NCBI RefSeq assembly: GCF_014650495.1
Contig: NZ_BMVB01000005.1
Location: 248,001-312,000 of the forward strand
Length of the DNA stretch: 64,000 nucleotides
Origin: Streptomyces cinnamoneus
Lineage (GTDB): Bacteria > Actinomycetota > Actinomycetes > Streptomycetales > Streptomycetaceae
Reading direction: 5' to 3'
Positions 61,036-64,000 of this stretch are shown here, in pieces (position 1 is the first letter of the stretch; each line of letters begins with the position of its first letter). The notes under the pieces are model-generated. The model was not told where the DNA came from and made no database searches. It worked only from the letters and a program-made list of their open reading frames with translations. Made by a program: the position numbers and the translations under genes.

Positions 61036-61935
61036 GTGAGCGAGGGACAGGTCTTCGCCGAGTGCCGGCCGCTGCTGTTCACGATCGCCTACGAGATCCT
61101 CGGGAGCGCGGCCGACGCCGAGGACGTGGTGCAGGACAGCTATCTCCGGTGGCACGGTGCGGAGGGGAAGGACATCGGGCATCCGCGCGCCTATCTGGTG
61201 CGCACGGTCACCCGGCAGGCGCTGAACCACCTGCGCTCGGCACAGCGGCGTCGAGAGGACTACGTCGGGCCGTGGCTTCCCGAGCCGGTGCGCACCGGGC
61301 CGGACGTGAGCGAGGACGTCGTGCTCGCGGAGTCGGTGTCCATGGCGATGCTGCTGGTGCTGGAGACGCTGAGCCCGGACGAACGCGCGGTGTTCGTCCT
61401 GCGCGAGGTGTTCGGCTACTCGCACCGTGAGGTCGCCGACCTGGTCGGCAAGACCGAGACCACGGCACGCCAGATCGCACACCGCGCACGCGAGCACGTG
61501 CGGGCGCGGCGCAGGCGCTTCACCCCCGACCCGCGCACGGCGGAGGAGATCGTCGGCCGGTTCCTGCGCGCGGCCGGCACCGGCGACGTCACGGCGCTGA
61601 TGAAGCTGATGGCGCCGGGCGTGGTCCACGTCTCCGACGGCGGGGGCCGGGTCACCGCCGCCCGCCGTCCGGTCCGGGGGCGCGAGCAGGTCGCACGGTT
61701 CGTCGCCGGAGTCGCCAGGACCAGCGGGCTCGGCGCCCAGGCCGAGTTCGCCAGCTACAACGCCCTGCCCGCACTGCTGGTCCGCTCAGGCGACCGGCTC
61801 GACCATGTGCTGGTCTTCGAGATCGCCGACGCCCTGATCCACCGCATGTACGCCGTACGCAACCCCGACAAGCTCGGCGCGGCCGTCGTCCCGCGCCCGT
61901 TGGCCAGGAGAAGGAACGCGACATGGAAACCCTGA
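61036..61935 (+). CDS. ECF41-type sigma factor with SnoaL-like C-terminus
   Basis: 299 aa, GTG start. Region 2 (AECRPLLFTIAYEILGSAAD, AEDVVQDSYLRWH), a WLPEP motif between regions 2 and 4, and region 4 (LSPDERAVFVLREVFGYSHR). A C-terminal NTF2/SnoaL-like domain carries the DGGGR and NPDKL motifs typical of ECF41, where this domain regulates activity without an anti-sigma factor. ECF41 genes lie beside carboxymuconolactone decarboxylase, oxidoreductase or epimerase-like genes; here such genes follow at 63038 and 63642. Overlaps the SRPBCC gene by 13 bp. Confidence 0.92.
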   Translation: MSEGQVFAECRPLLFTIAYEILGSAADAEDVVQDSYLRWHGAEGKDIGHPRAYLVRTVTRQALNHLRSAQRRREDYVGPWLPEPVRTGPDVSEDVVLAESVSMAMLLVLETLSPDERAVFVLREVFGYSHREVADLVGKTETTARQIAHRAREHVRARRRRFTPDPRTAEEIVGRFLRAAGTGDVTALMKLMAPGVVHVSDGGGRVTAARRPVRGREQVARFVAGVARTSGLGAQAEFASYNALPALLVRSGDRLDHVLVFEIADALIHRMYAVRNPDKLGAAVVPRPLARRRNATWKP

Positions 61936-62396
61936 CGGTACGACGTGTCATCGCAGCGCCGATCGCCGACGTCTTCGCATGGTGCACCACGACCACCAAC
62001 TACACCCGCTCCCCCTTCGTCCTGAAGGCACGGTTGGCCCGGCCGGGTGCGGGCGCGCCCTACGGAGTGGGCGCCGTCCGGCTGCACACGTGGGTGATCG
62101 GCTGGTTCCGCGAGCGGATCACGTCCTACAACCCGCCGTACGACTTCGACTACGCCGTCGACCGCAGCTTCCCGCCGGCCCGGCACGAGCTCGGCCGCAT
62201 GACCTTCACGGAGGTCGCCGAGGGCACGCTCGTCGTCTGGACGACCACCTTCCAGGTCCGCTTCCCCTTCGGCGCGGCCCTCACCCGCGTGGTCGCCAAG
62301 CCCGTCATCGCCCACGTCTTCGGAAGGATCCTCGACGCCGCCGGCACCGCACTCACCGCCACCCCGGCCGGCCGCCCGGGCAGCGCTTCCGAGTGA
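61923..62396 (+). CDS. SRPBCC-fold protein
   Basis: 157 aa; ATG 61923 inside the sigma factor's 3' end. START-type fold (RRVIAAPIADVFAWCTTTTN, MTFTEVAEGTLVVWTTTFQV). Likely ligand binding; translationally coupled to the ECF41 sigma factor. Confidence 0.82.
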   Translation: METLTVRRVIAAPIADVFAWCTTTTNYTRSPFVLKARLARPGAGAPYGVGAVRLHTWVIGWFRERITSYNPPYDFDYAVDRSFPPARHELGRMTFTEVAEGTLVVWTTTFQVRFPFGAALTRVVAKPVIAHVFGRILDAAGTALTATPAGRPGSASE

Positions 62397-62508
62397 ACGT
62401 CCACGGGAGTCCGGCGTGCCGGGGAGGGGGCGGAGGGAGCCGACGGGTGACGATGCGGGCCATGTGTACCGCTCCGGCGGCATGAGGTGAAGACAGCAGA
62501 GAGGTGCC

Positions 62509-62928
62509 GTGTCCACCGAGGAGAACAAGAGGCTGGTTCGCCGGTTCTACCAGGAGATCGACGAGGGCAACCTGGATGCCCTGGACGATCTCGTGGCCGA
62601 GGACTACAAGGATCACTCGCCGCCACCGTTCCCGGGGTTCGCACCCGGCCGCGAGGGCCTCAAACAGGCCTTCCGCCTGTTCTGGGAGGCCACACCCGGA
62701 ACCCACGATATCGAGGACCAGATCGCGGAGGGCGACAAGGTCGTGACCCGGCTGACGGCCCGTGGCGTGCACGAGAAGGACCTCCCCGGCATTCCTGCCA
62801 CCGGCAGGCCGGTCACGATGACCGCGACGGTGATGCACCGCATCGAGAACGGCAAGCTCGCGGAGAAGTGGTCGGACAAGGATCTCCTCGGATTCCTCCA
62901 GCAGCTCGGTGTCGTCCCGACACCGTGA
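62509..62928 (+). CDS. SnoaL-like ester cyclase family protein
   Basis: 139 aa, GTG start. SnoaL-like fold (RLVRRFYQEIDEGNLDALDD, LVAEDYKDHSPPPFPGF, TGRPVTMTATVMHRIENGKL). Similar to polyketide ester-cyclase-like proteins; function unproven. Ends at a strong terminator. Confidence 0.85.
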   Translation: MSTEENKRLVRRFYQEIDEGNLDALDDLVAEDYKDHSPPPFPGFAPGREGLKQAFRLFWEATPGTHDIEDQIAEGDKVVTRLTARGVHEKDLPGIPATGRPVTMTATVMHRIENGKLAEKWSDKDLLGFLQQLGVVPTP

Positions 62929-62981
62929 CGCCCCGCCCCGGCCCTGCGGGTGAGCGGCGAGCCGGTCCCTCCCCCGCCGCT

Positions 62982-63021
62982 CCGGATGTTCGGGTCCCCC
63001 GCCGGGGACCCGAACATCCGG
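62982..63021. terminator. 18-bp bidirectional terminator
   Basis: CCGGATGTTCGGGTCCCC / GGGGACCCGAACATCCGG with a 4-base loop, between the convergent cyclase and CMD-like genes. Confidence 0.88.
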
Positions 63022-63037
63022 CTCCAGTCTTACGGTC

Positions 63038-63544
63038 CTACTTCCAGGGGTCAGTGAACGACCGGCCGGGGACCGGCTTGGCGATGAGGGCCACGGCGAT
63101 GAAGAAGTTGACCTGCCCGATCGCAATCGTCAACGTGGCCAGCGCCTTGGGGTCATAGTGCTCGGCCACCTGGGCGTACAGCTCGTCGGACACCCTCTCG
63201 CCGTGCGCGGAGGGCTGGAGCACGGCTTCCACCAGGGCCAGCGCCGCACGCTCGGCGCCGGTGAAGTACGGCGCGTCCTGCCAGGACGCCACCGCGGTGA
63301 TCCGCTCCTCCGACTCCCCGGCCTTGCGCAGGAAACCCGTGTGCAGGACGGTCAGGTAGGTGTTGCCGACGATCTGGCCGGCGCGCAGCTGCACCAGACT
63401 GATCGTGGTCCGCGGCACCGAGCGGTTGCCGGTGGCCTTGAACAGCGCCGCCGACACCTCCGCCAGCTCCGGCACGAGCTCCACCGGGTCCTCGGACATC
63501 CGCGGACCCGTCGGAACCTCCGCAGTGATCGAACGCGTTTCCAT
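63038..63544 (-). CDS. Carboxymuconolactone decarboxylase-like (AhpD-type) protein
   Basis: 168 aa; ATG 63544 with AAGGGA upstream. CMD/AhpD fold (ELVPELAEVSAALFKATGNR, LVQLRAGQIVGNTYLTVLHT; helical C-terminus with TLTIAIGQVNFFIAVAL). The usual CxxC of AhpD appears to be absent (GQIVGN at its place), so peroxidase activity is unlikely. A classic ECF41 partner gene. Confidence 0.85.
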   Translation of the reverse strand: METRSITAEVPTGPRMSEDPVELVPELAEVSAALFKATGNRSVPRTTISLVQLRAGQIVGNTYLTVLHTGFLRKAGESEERITAVASWQDAPYFTGAERAALALVEAVLQPSAHGERVSDELYAQVAEHYDPKALATLTIAIGQVNFFIAVALIAKPVPGRSFTDPWK

Positions 63545-63641
63545 CGTCGTATCCCTTCGTGCTGTCAGTTGCTGTCACTGCCATGACGGATCGCGTCGAA
63601 GAAATGTGACCGATGAGCGGGGTTCGCGTGCCGGTGACGGA

Positions 63642-64000
63642 TCACGGGTTCCATACGCCCGTGGCGGCGGTCTCCCGCACGTAGTCCTCGAAGGGGCGGG
63701 GCGGGCGGCCCAGGCAGTCCTGGACGCCCGTGCTCAGGTAGTCGTCGTGGCCCTTGCCGATGCCGTCCATGAAGGAGGCGACGGCTTCGGCGTCGCCGGC
63801 GGGGTAGCCCGCGCGCATCAGGTCGACGGCGTACGCGGCGGCGTCCCGGTACTGGTGGACGAGGGTGCGGCCGGTGGCGTCGCCGATGAGGGTGAGGGCC
63901 TCGGCGAAGGTCAGGGCGCGCGGGCCGGAGAGGTCGTAGACCTTGGAGACGTGCTTGTCCCCGGTGAGTGCGGCGACGGCGGCGTCGGCGATGTCCGCCG
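63642..64000 (-). CDS. NmrA-like NAD(P)-binding protein, partial
   Basis: C-terminal 119 residues only (5' end beyond the window), e.g. ALTGDKHVSKVYDLSGPRAL, TFAEALTLIGDATGR and DCLGRPPRPFEDYVRETAAT. Atypical SDR/NmrA family, the kind of oxidoreductase or epimerase found beside ECF41 sigma factors. Confidence 0.85.
   Translation of the reverse strand, partial: ADIADAAVAALTGDKHVSKVYDLSGPRALTFAEALTLIGDATGRTLVHQYRDAAAYAVDLMRAGYPAGDAEAVASFMDGIGKGHDDYLSTGVQDCLGRPPRPFEDYVRETAATGVWNP

Overview
The window is high-GC actinobacterial DNA, most likely a Streptomyces or close relative. Codon third positions are strongly G/C, several starts are GTG or TTG behind purine-rich ribosome binding sites, and the families are typical of the genus: CHAT/TPR proteins, MocR and PucR regulators, an ECF41-type sigma factor and NRPSs. 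A tap-tpg pair (31605-34509) encodes the telomere-associated and terminal proteins used by linear Streptomyces replicons. Together with dense insertion sequences and gene decay on the left, this suggests a chromosome arm or a linear plasmid. No rRNA, tRNA or CRISPR array was seen.

Layout. 1-12.3 kb is a decayed accessory zone. It holds the 3' part of a zeta-toxin-like kinase, a STAND-type NTPase broken by a frameshift and by an IS5-type element carrying a methyltransferase passenger, a secreted trypsin-like protease, transposase remnants, a MarR/metallo-hydrolase pair around a 38-bp palindrome, and an FAD-oxidoreductase / ECF-sigma / PLL-lectin chimera split by an IS982-type element with its own passenger. 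12.8-15.9 kb is a two-gene M48 metallopeptidase operon. 16.5-21.0 kb (minus) is a tightly coupled three-gene operon of a conserved hypothetical protein, a TPR-CHAT protease and a 275-aa putative effector, which looks like a protease-effector defence module. 21.4-23.1 kb holds a small membrane protein and a decayed surface Ig-like protein.

23.5-40.8 kb is mostly ordinary accessory metabolism and regulation: an MHS transporter, GAF/PucR regulator and 3-hydroxybutyrate-type dehydrogenase; PhnA-like, TetR and DUF5701 genes; tap-tpg; a maleylpyruvate isomerase-like protein; a MerR regulator divergent from a tandem alpha/beta hydrolase; a TolB-like propeller; and an SRPBCC gene divergent from a MarR regulator.

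40.9-55.6 kb looks biosynthetic. On the plus strand an SQD1-like sugar-nucleotide enzyme, a 74-aa peptide with an NHLP-like leader and a Thr-rich tail, and a GalNAc-transferase-like GT2 enzyme overlap one another, suggesting an uncharacterised glycosylated-peptide pathway. Convergent to it are two NRPSs (A-T-C and partial C-A-T-C-A-T-C-T; specificity residues read as Val, Ser, Thr), an MFS exporter and an NTF2-like protein. There is no thioesterase and no adenylation domain for the last carrier.

55.6-64 kb: a lipoprotein, a DUF488 protein, a MocR regulator divergent from an MFS transporter, and an ECF41-type sigma factor with its usual partners (SRPBCC, SnoaL-like, carboxymuconolactone-decarboxylase-like, and an NmrA-like gene cut by the window edge).
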